Origin: Rhabdophis nuchalis
Taxonomy: Eukaryota > Chordata > Lepidosauria > Squamata > Natricidae
DNA length: 64,000 nucleotides
NCBI GenBank assembly: GCA_039707465.1
Contig: CM077643.1
Span: 200,657,605 to 200,721,604, forward strand
Direction: 5' to 3'
The translations under genes and the position numbers were made by a program. Below, one piece after another: positions 10,201-24,500 of this stretch. Positions within the stretch are counted from its first letter, which is position 1. The number at the start of each line of letters is the position of its first letter. Below the pieces are notes generated by a model. The model was not told the DNA's origin. It worked only from the letters and a program-made list of their open reading frames with translations, and made no database searches.

Positions 10201-13200
10201 AGCTTCCGGCCCGGGCACAGCACCGAGACGGCATTGGTCGCATTGGTTGATGATCTCTGGAGGGCCAGAGATGGGGGTTGTTCCTCCATCCTGGTCCTAT
10301 TAGACCTCTCAGCGGCTTTCGATACCATCGACCATGGTATCTTATTGCATCGGCTGGAGGGGTTGGGGGTGAGGGGCACCGTTCTGCGGTGGTTCTCCTC
10401 CTACCTCTCCGGTCGATCGCAATTTGTGTTGGCAGGAGAGCAGAGATCGACCTCGAGACCCCTCATGTGTGGGGTGCCTCAGGGGTCGGTCCTCTCGCCT
10501 CTCCTGTTCAACACATATATGAAGCCGCTGGGTGAGATCATCCGTGGTTTTGGGGTAGAGTACCACCTCTACGCTGACGATACGCAGCTGTATATATCTA
10601 CCCCAAACCACCCCAACGATGCCGTAGCGGTGATGTGCCAGTGCCTGGAAGCCGTGCGGGCCTGGATGGGAAGTAACAGACTCAGACTCAACCCGTCCAA
10701 GACCGAGTGGCTGTGGTTTCCGGCATCCCGGTACAACCAGTTGACTCCATCACTGGCCATAGGGGACGAACACCTTACCCCTGTGGATGGGGCACGCAAC
10801 TTGGGCGTCCTCCTGGATACCCGGCTGTCCATGGAAGATCAAGTGACAGCAGTGGCCAGGAGGGCGTTTTACCAGGTTCGCCTGGTACGCCAGTTGCGTC
10901 CCCTATTGGACTGGGATGCCCTTTGCACAGTCACTCACGCCCTCGTGACATCCCGACTGGACTACTGTAATTCTCTCTACATGGGGCTCCCCCTGAGGTG
11001 CACCCGAAGACTTCAGCTTGTCCAGAATGCAGCCGCGCAAGCAATAATGGGAACCTCGAGGTTTACCCACATAACACCGCTCTTGCGCGAGCTGCATTGG
11101 CTGCCTGTCGTCTTTCGGGTGCGCTTCAAGGTGTTAGTTACCATCTTTAAAGCGCTCCATGGCACGGGACCTAGTTATCTGCGGGATCGGATCCTGCCCC
11201 ATACATCCCTGCAGCCGATTCGCTCCCACAGAGAGGGACTTCTCCGGGTGCCGTCCACTAGGCTATGCCAGCGGGTGATGCCCAGGGGAAGGGCCTTCTC
11301 TGTGGCGGGCCCAGCCCTCTGGAACGACCTTCCCCCCGAAATTAGAACAACCACGGACCTCCGCTCCTTCCGTCAAAAACTGAAAACACACTTCTTCTGC
11401 TTGGCCGGCCTAGGTTAGTCTTCCGTCTTTTAATAGGGTTTTAGGGGATTTTAGCATAATTTTAATATAGGGGATTTTAGCGCAGGGATAATTTTGTTTA
11501 ATTTGTATTTTATCTATTTATCTATTTATGTATTCTATATCGGTATTTTTTAATTTCCCTGTGCACCGCTCCGAGTCCCTCTTGGGAGAGGAGGCGGTTT
11601 ACAAATAAAATATTATTATTATTATTATAATCTTGATGATGTGCGGCTGGGCAGAGGGAGGGAGCTGGAACTGGTTCTAAATGGCACTGTAGATTTATGG
11701 AACCTCTTCTATAGAAGAGGTTAGAACTGACAGGAACCCACCCCTGCTACCTTTCTATCTGCAGTATTATTACTATTCAAACATTTTGCTTTATGCCAGT
11801 GGTCATTAAAGCAGATGAAGCCCATTAAACTATATACAATTAAGGAGAATTCTATGAACCAAAATATTTTACATACAAGAAGCTACTATATGTTGACATA
11901 ACACACTTATCCAGGTCATGGACAAATTTAACTTATAATGTAAACACCCTGACCTAGTCAGCACTAAATGGGTTAATCTAGCCCTAGGTGTTGCTTGGGG
12001 CAAAGTTAAACTGACCCAGTCAGTTATATCATCCAAACATAGATGTGAGCATGAACAATGATGCACTCCAATCTGTCTTCCTGCTGCTGATGTAGAGATG
12101 AAGTCCTAGAGCAGCCTCACAAAAACTGGACTATTCCAGAAATTTCCCCTTGTTGCTTCTTTTGTTTTTCACCCTTCCTCTCTACAGTTACATAGATCAA
12201 TATGAAACAGAGAAGCAATCTTTGTCGATGAGGGCCTTGACCTTGAGGGCATTGGGGGCTTTTTAAAATATCCAAAGTAAATTAAAATGGCAGGAAATGA
12301 CTGCCTCCCAATCCCATTTATGGCAATGAGGAAGCCCATCAAAGAGGTCATTACTCATTTGACTATGGCATCTATGACCACATCCCATTAGCATTTGCCC
12401 GGGGTAGGAACTGATGGAACATACAATTAATCAGGTACAACCTAATGGAACCTCCTGAGTTCAAGTCCCATGAAAACCAGCTGGGTGACGTTGGACTGGT
12501 CACTTTCTCTCAGCCCAGTCCACCTCACAGGGTGGTTGTTGTGGGGAAAATAGTCGAAGGAAGGTATGTTGGATATGTTCGCCACCTTGAGTTATGTATA
12601 AAAATAATAAAGGCAGGATACAAATAAATAAAGCAATAAATAAAATAATAAATAGTCTCCAAAACTATTGTTATGGAAAATCAACCTTGGAGTACTTTTA
12701 TGATTAGAGGAGATACGTTCTTTCCTCCTTTCATTATTACAATATTGCATTATTACCCTCTCATTATTATGTATATACATAAACATACATACATACATGT
12801 ACATGCAAAACAATCCAGCTGCATTTCTATCCAGCAGATTCTAAAGGTCTAATTACTCTTTTTTATTATTTGAATTTTATGAAAGTTTTTTTTAACTATA
12901 CAAAGAAATAATACCAAGCAGAATACGTAGTACTTCTATACCTCTCTAAAGCAGGGGTCTCCAACCTTTGCAACCTTAAGTCTGAAGGATTTCAGCTCCC
13001 AGAATTCTCCAGCCAGCTTTGCTGGCTGGAGAATTCTGGGAGCTGAGGTCCTTCAGACTTAAAGTTGCAAAGGTTGGAGATCCCTGCTCTAGAGTAACCT
13101 TTCTTTGTGTCTCAGTTGTAGCCCTATCCACTTATCAGCAATTAGAGGCTACCGATGTAAATCTCAGCCATACACACAGTTTTACAAAACAAAGAATCAA

Positions 13201-16200
13201 CAATCAACCTGAAATAGAAGAAGAAGGAGGGAAAGAAAAAGAAAAAGTGATCCCTGGGTCTTCACTGTTATATTCCCTCCTAGATCAAATGTGAATATCC
13301 AACAGTTCCTTAGTCTTGTCTTGTTTTGCCTGGCCCTGTCCTGTCTTTGCCTTTCATCTGTTTGTTGTTATTGTCTCTTTCACTGCCAACTCCACATGAT
13401 CTTCCATTCTTAGTTCAACATTGTAGTGTAACAGCAGACTTACAGAGCTGGAACAATATGGGTTGTTATTCTGGGCTACCTTCCATTCACTCTTTGCATT
13501 TCAGAAGCAGAAAAATGTAGTGCTGGTATTTTTCATAGGTATGTTTCTTTGCTTTGTGTCAATAGCATTAACCTCTGGACAGCACCATAACATATTTCAG
13601 AAGTCACTTCATCTTCTAGAGCAGCGATGGTGAACCTTTTTTGGCTCATGTGCCATAAACGGGGGGAGCGCAGGGGGGGTCGTGCGTGGGCATGCTGCAC
13701 CCACCATAATGCAATGTGTGACACCCCCCTTTTTTGCATGCTTTTTTCGCTCTCCCCAGGCTCTAGAGGCTTTATAGGAGCCCGGGGAGGGCCAAAACAG
13801 CCTCCCTTGCCCCGGGGAGGTCCTCCAGAGGCTTCCAAAGCTTCCCTGAAGCCTCCGGAGGACTAAAAATATAGCCTAAACTATAAATATTGCCAGAAAG
13901 TTTTTTAAAAATTCAGAAAGTTTGAAGCTATCATTATTGTTAATAAACAATGGCAAAGTCTTTGTCTATCTATATCTCCAGTATTTAAATTATTTCAAGT
14001 AATTCCATTTCTTCCTGATAACCATAAACATAGAGGGGATGCATGTAGGGTTAATATATAGTGTTTTGCTTTGACTTTCTAATCTTGTCCATTCAGAGTA
14101 TAATGTACTAAATGTCTCCCCATTCTAATATCATGCCATGATATCAACCATGGCACACGCTGAAGTTAAAAAATCAAATCCTCTCTTATAAACAAATACC
14201 TGTCATTTATATTTCCAATACAAGGCCTTTGTGCAACTATTTATAAACACGTTTCTCTAACTGGATAAAGATTATCCCAGAAAAGCCCAAAGGCTGGATA
14301 TAAAACGAAAGGATCATCTTCATTTTAATCCGATATCAATGAATCTTGGAAATGGTATCATAATGAATAAACCTAATACAGCAACAAAAATAATAATTTT
14401 CTTTTCCTTTTAAACATTTGATTAGATTATAGAATAAAATATGAAAATACAATAATTTGGTGAAGACCAAAAACAGTTTAATGCACTATTCTTCGGGTTA
14501 AGTAAGTATCTTTTTTTATTTTAATTAAACATGAGGAAATTGTACCAAGTCTCATACAAAAACCCAATTCTGTGAATGGGCAGCAAATCTGAAGACCAGC
14601 TGGCCGGCGGGAGATGCACGCATGCACACGCATGCACACACATGCACGGTGGAGCTGGGCTGGGACGACAGCTGGCGTGCCTGCAGAGAGATCTCACACC
14701 TGCCATAGATTTGCTATCACAGCCTTAGGGTCTTTCAGGAGTGAATCACAGGAAACCAAGGTGAGGCAAAAAGAAATGGCATTCAGGATGCATTGGTTCA
14801 GGAACCATGGAAAAAAAAATGGAACTTGACTGCCTGGCCTAGTGCACAATGTTGCAGAGTATGGGCTGTTCCAATTGTTTCTCTAGGGAATAATTTCATT
14901 ATTGAAGCCCATCCACTTACTTCTTTGATTTCCATGCAACATCTACAGAGAGATCAACTGAAAAATAATTGTTCTCTTCTCTCCACTAGAAAGGTAGGTA
15001 GGCCTATTGTAACAGGAACACAGCAGATCAAATGGCAGCAAAGCTGAGGATAGCAACATCAAACAAATGTAACGACTTATGGAACCGTATCAAAATTTGT
15101 GATCCAAATTGCAACCACATTTATATAATGCCATAACACCCAATTGCATTATTTTGATATCATTGCAGTTGCTGCCTATAGATCTTCTTTTCCTTGGAAA
15201 TGGAGCAAATGGTATGAAAAATAACAGGATATCGTGCAGTTTTCAAACTTTTAAGAAAACCCTTCATATTTTGTCATTTTGATTCTATACCTTTATTATA
15301 CATGGAACACCACCTCCTTTCTTATCCCTCTAAATCTGTTAATTTGAGAATATCTGCTTCCCATTCTAACACATCTGTTGAATAAGCCATAACACCAGTT
15401 TCTCTTTAATTAATGGGATTCAGGCCTCAGCAATAGGTCATCTCCAAAGTTAACAGTTCATTCATTCAAACCATGACACAAACAGCCAAAATAATGTAAT
15501 TTGACCACTTTTCATTGCAATGATATGGGACTGCTTCTTTTCCAGGGAAAGGAAAAGCAGAAATGAGAATGTCTGCAAATTTTTCAGAGCTGCTTACTTT
15601 TACTTGTAAATGTGTGTTTGAAACGGAGCCATGCTAATATCAAAAATACTATCTGAAAATAGTCACTTCTCAAAGTAGGGGTCCAGATATTAGTTTATTA
15701 TTTACAAATACTATAAACCTCAAAAAAGATACCAATCTTTTTGAAGGCTCCATGGAAGAGAAATCTCAGCATCACTACTCCTGCAAAATGCAAATCTAAA
15801 ATTGGATGTGTGGACAGAAAAGCAGCATGGGAGTAATGCAGAGCACAAAACACTGCTGTGGTTAAAAAAATTACAAAACATATTCCTCCCTACAGATCTG
15901 AAATTGCAACCACCAAAATTTTTAAAGACTAATAGCTTCATTTTACTTTAGTTGATTTAAACTCCAGAAGTTCTTTAAAATACTATGCACTTAAATACAC
16001 ATGCATATGTGCATGGAGAAACACGAAGAATAATCAAAATACTGGTATACTGCATTGTGATACAATTCCATATATACAGTCAAATTTATATCCATAAATA
16101 AAATGCAGAATGTTAAGTTATACCAAGAACTTCCCAGTCACCCTTCTGGAGACTTCTGGGGATGGGTTTGCTAGTCAGAAAAATGAATTCTTCTCATCTA

Positions 16201-18520
16201 CTCTCTAAGAGTTGTCTAACATACTCTTTCATACTCTTTTACAAAATTATCTACAAAAATCAATTGGGCTAAAAATTCCTCATTAAAGGTCCCATGAATC
16301 CTGAGCCTGCAAGGAGAATTGCCCAGATGCAAAGAGGAACTGAAGACACACTAGGGCTGTGATGGCGAACCTTTGGCACGTGTGCCACAGGTTGCATGCA
16401 GAGCCCTCTCTGTGGGCACGTCATTGCCCCAGCCCAGCTCCACCTGAGTCAAGGTTGACTCAGCCTTCCATCCTTCCGAAGTGGGTAAAATGAGAACCCA
16501 AATTGTTGGGGCCAAAATGCTGACTCTGTAAACTGCTTAGAGAGGACTGTAAAACACTATAAATGGTATATAAGTCTAAGTGCTATTGCTAGTGCTATTA
16601 ACTATAACACCAAAAAATGATTACTGTAACTTTATAAATATTAGTCCAAAAGGTACATCATTACTTCCATTGTTGCTAAAATATGTTAGCTTACACCTGG
16701 AAAGGGGGGGAAAGGAAGATTAAGATGCAGCCTTAATAAAGCTTAAAATAGCTGCAAATTAATATTTGCGCAAATTAAAGTTTGTGCCTGTGGACAATGC
16801 AAGGTTTATCGCTTGAAGATCTCTCTCCCATTCTCACTCTCGCCTCCTCTTCCTCTCTCCATCTCTCCTTTTCCCTCCCTCCCTCCCTCCCCCTCTTTCT
16901 CTCTCTCTTTTCAGAGAACTATCCATCACTAATGCTAGTGCAACAGAAAACAGACCAGTTCCTTCAGCAAAATCCAAGAGATGTTTGATTGAAATATCTT
17001 CAGTCACCTTTATGGAAATCAATGCCTTTTAACTGCTGAAACCGTGACTTTAATTTTCCAAAACTACTGTATCTGTTATCACTAAAGCATTAAACAAGCT
17101 CCAACATTTGTTAAACTGCTATCATAAGAAACAGGAAGGAGGGGCAATAAATGCACCATTGTAAGTAATTCTCAATATGTGTGATGATAAAGAAACTGAC
17201 AACTAGGTATTTGTCCAAGCAGAGAGAAGTTCCCCAACTGTTTTGAAGCAAGCCATATGCCGTGCCTGTCTTCTTCAACCAGCCCAGTTTATGTTTCTTG
17301 TTAACTTTATTCATGAAAGAAAAGTGGTTTTCACACTAAGCAATTATTTTCTCCCTGAGTTGGTTGTTACACTATCAAATGCCCTCTCAATGTCTTAGAG
17401 ATGCCGAATGACTTCCAAGGGTGTGTAACAGCAATCACATTTTGCTGAACTTTAATTGCTCAGCTATCCCTTTAATGCTTCTAAAGATATCTGGCACTTT
17501 TTCAAATTTATCTAAGCCATATCTTCTAAGACTCCAGCATTAGTTTTCTTCTGCCAGAATCAAGCAGATGGCTTCATTCCAATTCAATCACTTTCAAAGT
17601 AGTTTTTTAAAAAACACCCTCTAATAAGAGCTTGGAGCCTGATAAATTGTCCTTGAAACAAAGAAGCAAGTGAAACCTCAAAAAGACTTCAAAATAGTTT
17701 CTGATTGAGGACCTTCCTTGAAGAAGATCCACTGAAGAATTCTTCCAAAGGAGTAGCAACTTGAAATTCTTTGCAGATTGGAAGATTTAAAACAATCTCT
17801 AACTAAATAATATTTAAATGATACCCTGCTAAAATAGTTTACAATTCACTTTTCTACCAAGGAATTGTGAAGATTACATGTGGAAAAGGTGGTGTACAAA
17901 TCTTGCAAACTGCTTGAGTTGTAGGCAAAATGCCAGTCCTTTCTATTATCAGAGATACTGTATGCTGAGAAAATAAGTCCTTATTGGTCATGAGAATTGT
18001 AAGTCAGAATTTGATTCTAGAGAACATGGCTTGAATTTAAACGTCACTTGGCTTCTGATGAAGGAGACTGAATACTGAGAGTGGGAAGACCCCCTCTCTT
18101 TTGGTCTTCCACAAAGGCGTGAAAACATTGCACTGTGACCTTGCCTGGGGCACAAAGAGGAGCACGGAGCCATAGGACCAGGGGTAAAATCAACCTACCT
18201 TTGCTAACAGTTTGCAAATGTGACCACGTGCACATGTGCATAGCTTCAAAACGCCTGCCACTGGCGCTACCAGTTCACCTGAATCGGATAAAGCCAGTCG
18301 AATTTCACCCATGCATAGGACTGACTAGGGCCCTGAAAACCCTCCCTGTCTTTTAAGTAATATTTTAACATCACTTGCCTTTTTTGCATTTCATACAGTT
18401 TTTATATTTTTAATATTTTATTGTACACTGCCCAGAATCCTCCTCTGAGGGAGATGGAAGGTTTTAAAATGTGACTGATTGACTGACTGACTGACTGACT
18501 GACTGACTGACTGACTGACT

Positions 18521-18566
<46 letters not shown>

Positions 18567-21500
18567 TAGACAGACAGACGATACCAAAAGCTATTCTTGA
18601 AGTTAAACCCTAGGAAGGATGATGACAATTCAACAATGCAACCCACAGTCATTCAACACAATGAAGCAGCATTTGACCTTGGTGGGCCATCTATCAGAAG
18701 AAAATCCTGAAGCTTTTGGGTATTCAGAGAAAATTTAGATGATCTAGAATGCGGCTGAGTAGCATGTTCAAAAAATGTAATTTTAAAAAATAAAGAATGG
18801 GTCCAAATAATGAAACTTTTACTCCTGCTATCTGGACTCAACCAAAAGAACAGATACCACCCAGTTCCATAGTTCAAGCAACAATGGAATGAATTACAGA
18901 GAACAGTGATTGGTCCAAATGGATAATAGATTTGATTCCTACTCTAAGAGGGTTTGTTCAAGAGTGGGGAATTCCAAAGTTGAGCTCACATATGATTACG
19001 TTTATGTTTACGTTTATTTAAATTTATATACCGCCCTATCTCCCTTGCGGGACTCAGGGCGGTGAACAGGCAATTATAAAACATAAAACATCAGGTAAAA
19101 TAAATATAATAAAAACAGATTAAACAAAAACCTGCTCTAAAAAGTCCCTAATAAAACCCAATTGATAAAACAAATTTAAAAGCTACGCCAGGCCAGCCAC
19201 GAAATAGGTGAGTTTTAAGGGCCCGGCGGAAGAGGCACAGGTCCGTGGTTGTGCGCAGGTCGGGGGGAAGGTCATTACAGAGGGCCGGAGCTGCCACAGA
19301 GAAGGCTCTCCCCCTAGGGGTCGCTAGCCAGCATTGGCTAGCCGACAGGACCCTGAGGAGACCCTCTCTGTGGGAGCGGATTGGTCGGTGGGAGGTATGC
19401 GGTAGGAGACGGTCTTGCAAATATTCAGGTCCCTTGCCATGGAGCGCTTTAAAGGTTGTAACTAACACCTTGAAGCGCACCCGGAAAACCACAGGCAGCC
19501 AGTGCAGCTCACGCAGGAGAGGTGTTACATGGGAGCATCTAGAGGCCCCCAAGATCCCCCACGCAGCCGTATTCTGTACTAGCTGGAGTCTCTGAGTGCA
19601 CCTCAAGGGAAGCCCCATGTAGAGAGCATTGCAATAGTCCAGACAGGAAATGATGAGGGCTTGAGTGACCGTGCGTAAAGCGTCACGATCCAGAAAGGGG
19701 CGCAGGTGTACCTGATAAAAAGCCCCCCTGGCCACGGCTGTCAAATGATCGTCTAAAGATAGCCGAGTGTCCAGGAGGACGCCTAAGCTGCGAGCCCTTT
19801 CCGCGGGGGCTAATGATTCACCCCCAATAGCCAGCAATGGAACCAGCTGGCTATGTCGTGACGCCGGAAACCACAGCCACTCGGTCTTGGACGGGTTGAG
19901 TCGAAGCCTATTTCTCCCCATCCAGACTCGCACTGCCTCCAGGCACCGAGACATCACTTCCGCTGCATCGTTGGGATGGCCCGGGGTGGAGATGTACAGC
20001 TGGGTGTCATCTGTGTACTGATGGAACTCCACCCTGAAACCACGGATGATCTCACCCAGTGGCTTCATATAGATGTTGAACAGGAGAGGCGAGAGGACTG
20101 ACCCCTGTGGTACCCCACAAGTGAGGCAAGTGATTACATGCATTGCCTTACTGCAAAAGTATCTGTTTGGGGCAAACTCACCAATATTTGTAAATTGTTA
20201 TCCTAACAACATATCCTAACAAACATTACTTATATTTTACACCTTAATTGAAACAACTATACTTTTGGAAGTACTCTTCTTGACTTCAGGGGAATTTAAA
20301 CTCATTATTTTGGGTAATACTGAACAATCTATTCTTTTCATCATAATATTGTCTGCACTTATATAATCTTTATAACCCTTCACCTTGTTTCTTTTTATAA
20401 TCTTTGACTATAGAAGCCTTGGGTTGTCTACAGATACTCAAAACTTGGTAATGTTATTGCAGAGCTATACTTTGAAATAAGTTCCTCCACGCTCCTCAAA
20501 CATATGAAAAACATGATTGCCATAGAAGCCATAGTTAGACTAACATTTAAATATGACCTTTTTTAGTTTCCCACCAGTGGTGAGTTTCCCTTTTTTTACT
20601 ATTGGCTCACTTGTGCATGCGCACGATGCTCTGCATGTTTACAAAGAGGAAAATCCAACTCTGCTCTCTTTATACTACTAAGCCATAATTTATATCTTAC
20701 AAACTGCAGTGGCTGAGTTTACCCACTGCATTAACCCAAAACCAAATAAATCAAATTATGGCTTTGTACTACTACCTCTAAAATATGATCATGAATCAGT
20801 TCTATGTAGTAAGTTAGTTAATTCAGTTTGGATGCCTGACTCCAATCAAATCTGGGCAGCTGACAACAATAAACAATTCAATGTGTTTTAGTCCAAAGGA
20901 CTGCCTTCCACAGACATCCTTAATAGCTATAATGATATCCAAATTATATCATATGCATTGTGAGGCCGTCAAACAAATGACTGAATTATGTGCTTGCAAT
21001 GTGATATTTGACGCAAGTATGTAAGTCATTTCATTTGTTTGATGAAATGCCATCATTTTCCTGCTGTGGATGGCTCTACTTCAGCAACCTTGAACTTTTT
21101 CTAGGTTAAAAATTAATGAGGCAGGCAAAAGCAGTGATGAAATTCATTTTTTTTTACTACCGGTTCTGTGGATGTGGCACGGGAAAGAAACTGCAAAATC
21201 TCCATTCCCACCCCACTCTGGGGCCAGCCAGAGGTGTTATTTGCCAGTTCTCCGAACTACTCAAAATTTCAGCTACAGTTCTCCAGAACCTGTCAGAACC
21301 TACTGGGCAAAAGGCTTCAAAGAAAAGATGGGAGGGAGGGAGGGAGGGAGGGAGGGAGGGAGGGAGGGAGGGAGGGAGGGAGGGAGGGAGGGAGGAAGGA
21401 AGGAAGGAAGGAAGGAAGGAAGGAAGGAAGGAAGGAAGGAAGGAAGGAAGGAAGGAAGGAAATCTGCCCAAATATCTTTCCATGGAGCTACACAAAGGAT

Positions 21501-24500
21501 AAATTGCACATACAGTATGTACATATTCTTTACTTTCACTGATGAACCATGACACCCATACCAGCTTCTTCTCATTTGGTTGTCTGCCACATAGCTACAC
21601 TTTAGCTGCCAGAATTCTGGTAGCCAAACTTCATACCTCTGAAGATGCCCTGCTTGAGTACGGCTGACTTATGCACTGAAAATATTGCTTACTTAAAAGT
21701 TGTTTGCCAGAGATCTAGAACAGCCATCATTGTGGGATTCACTGCATATAAATTTTCTTTTATGTAATTGCGAGCTGCAATGTAGGACTTATTCCAAGCT
21801 TTTGGCACTACTTCCATTCTAAAGAAAAAAGAAAACAAAATAAAAATCAGTACCATAATCCTAGAAGACAATTGCAGTGCCAACAGATCTATTCTATACT
21901 GATGCCTTAAATTTCAAGTAAAGCCAACGCATTACATTGTTGGAAATTGAACATGCTATTCTGACCACAACAAATATAAGGAAACTTCTCAACAGAGCAC
22001 CATACTTAGTCATTAATACAAAATAAATTTAACTACTAATGACCTCAAACAAAATTCAACCAGCAATCCAATATATAATTGTAAAATAAATTTAGGATTA
22101 CAATAAGTTACAACCTATTCACCATCTCCTATTTATTTCATATATAATTATCTAACACCGAGATTAAGGAGAAGAAAGGCAACTCAAGCACCAGTCATGC
22201 TATTTGCATGGACCTAGTTTGAATCCAGTTAGAGGTCTTTATATTGGGTTTTCTCTATAATCCAGATTAGGGTGAACAAACTCTTGGGACAGCTGAATAT
22301 TTGGTATATTGAGGACATCCGTTAATATACTCCCAAAATGTCTGCCTCATAACCTACCTTCCTACGAAATATTTGCCAGAATGGGCATGGCTATTCAAAA
22401 ACCATCAATTGACCAGAATTTAGATTCCCAAAATAGTTTCCACCATCACCATAGGACATTGTGTATCCAGCAAATAAACGATTGCTTTGCAGCACACTAG
22501 TATATTGATTTTCTTATAAAATCATATTTTAAAAATACTTAATGGGGAATCTGGTTGATAATAAGGGAAATAATAAGGAAAAAATCTAGGCCCAACTTAC
22601 TACCAGAAAACCTAAGCCTTCATCCCAGCAAAGAGAAATGCTGGGGGAGAAGCACTGGTGGAAAGTCCTGTTGGCAATGCCCTTATATATTCGGGCTACC
22701 AATCTTGGATTACTGAATTGTATCTCATAAAGACATCCAACAGATGAGTTTCACATGCCTTAATATTTCTGAAAAAGCAAGGAAGAGAAGATAATGGGCT
22801 GCCTTGTGTGTAATAATACATGAAAAATAATACATGTATTATTACACACATCATAAAATATAAAAATGCCAGTTTATGTTGAGGATGTTGCTGTTAATAG
22901 AAGCAAACTAGACTTTTCAAAGATTTATGATTCTGTTCTTTTATTGTAAACATATTTATTTTATTATATTTATTTGTCAAATTTAGGTACTAACCATCTC
23001 ACTCACTATATTATCCAGACACTGGGTAATATACGGTTAAAAGTTAAGGGTATACTTGACTTAAAATGCTTTCATTTCAACTTCAACCAACATAGTATCT
23101 CTGATTTGTTTCATTTTGCAACAACAATCCTTACAGTATTCAACACAAAATTAAAGGGTGGTATTTTTGTCATTTAAAAAAAACAGAAGGGGGGAGGGGG
23201 GGAGGGAGGGAGGGAGGGAGGGAGGGAGGGAGGAAGGAAGGAAGGAAGGAAGGAAGGAATTTTTTAACAGATTCTGAAAGCATAATTAAGCTTATAGCAT
23301 TCTGAGTGTTGGGAGAAAACTGCTTGCTTGTTATAAATCCTAACTACAGTATATACTTTTGCCTTATGAACATGTTGTTTACAAATGCATGAATCAAAGG
23401 TTAATTGGCATCTAGACATAGGAATCATTAAAGTGTTATTCAGTCCGGAATTAGAACAGGAATTCTTACCTGATCCCTGCAGCACAGTCTAAGATTCCTT
23501 AGAGGAGAAAATTACATTGCCCTGGCAAGGTCTTGTTTCCTCCTTTACAACATCAAAGTCTACAGATTCTCTGAACTTAGCAAGTGAGGGAGACTTCTGA
23601 GAAAGCCCATTTACTAAACTTGGATGGAACTGTAATTGCATTGGGACTTTAAGCCTTTGGTGATAAGATAGTTAAGCACTAGGCTCGCTGCTGTTCCAAG
23701 TTTACTATTTTGGTCTGTTTGTTGATTAGAACAGGTTACAGTGTTGTTATCAGATAAATATTTGGTCTAATATAATCTGTCATATTTTTTTAATCAACAA
23801 TGCCATTCAGCAATCTTCCGTAAATTGTTCAGAAATTGAGTTTTTCACATCAACGTATTTCTATCAGGTGACCGAGGATATGCCAGAATATGTTACGCAT
23901 ATAAAAGACTCCAGATTCAACCTCACACTTCTGATTAAACAATCTGAAGTAGGTGGGCGTAAAAAGATTCCACTGAGACTTTGGCAATCTCCTGATAAGT
24001 TGAATAGGCATCTGTGAATCAAGTGAACAATAACCTGTTTTTATTTTATGTATATGTGTATGTGTATGTATACGTATACGTATGTGTGTATGTGTGTATT
24101 TATTTATTTATTTTTCACATTTCGGAACCAACCATCTCCCTCAAAGGAGGAGGGATTTTTTAAAAACTGTACTATGTATGATGACATGGAAGAAAGGAAT
24201 ACAATCAGAGGTGGTATTCTACCAGTTCGCTCTGGTTCATTCAAACCAGTAGTGGAAATCGTGGGTGGACCCACGCACCTGCCCACCTGCCCCGGCTCTA
24301 TGCTATCCCATTTACGCACTTTTTTTAGTCAAAGCGCATGCAGGGAAGGCTGAGCGCATTCGTGGATGGGGCGTGTTCACATTTGTGAACCGGTAGGGAA
24401 GGTAAGTATTTACCACTCCTGAATACAACGTTTATTGGGCCTATTCTAGTTATGCAGAAGAATGCCTTCTTACACAGCTGCTTCAAGTATTTTGCCTGTG

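Larger units (their letters stand above)
7373..11746 (+). mobile_element. 4.37-kb hAT-bounded unit carrying an L2 LINE; 8-bp TSD CTACCTTT
   Basis: The left end TAGTGGTGGGTTTC and about 150 following bases match the hAT family at 133 and 40340. The right end GGAACCCACCCCTG is the opposite terminus. The exact duplication CTACCTTT flanks the whole unit at 7365-7372 and 11747-11754. Between the hAT ends lie a GC-rich region and an L2-type LINE with its (ATT)n tail ending near 11630. Either the LINE landed in a short hAT copy or the hAT ends mobilised a LINE. No hAT transposase frame. Confidence 0.85.

Noticed and set aside
13622..13866. Proline/glycine-rich frames on both strands
   Set aside because: They lie in a GC-rich hAT fragment beginning CAGCGATGGTGAACC.
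18475..18576. Short regular repeats as a CRISPR-like array
   Set aside because: Pure GACT/GACA tetranucleotides without spacers in a vertebrate intron; a microsatellite.
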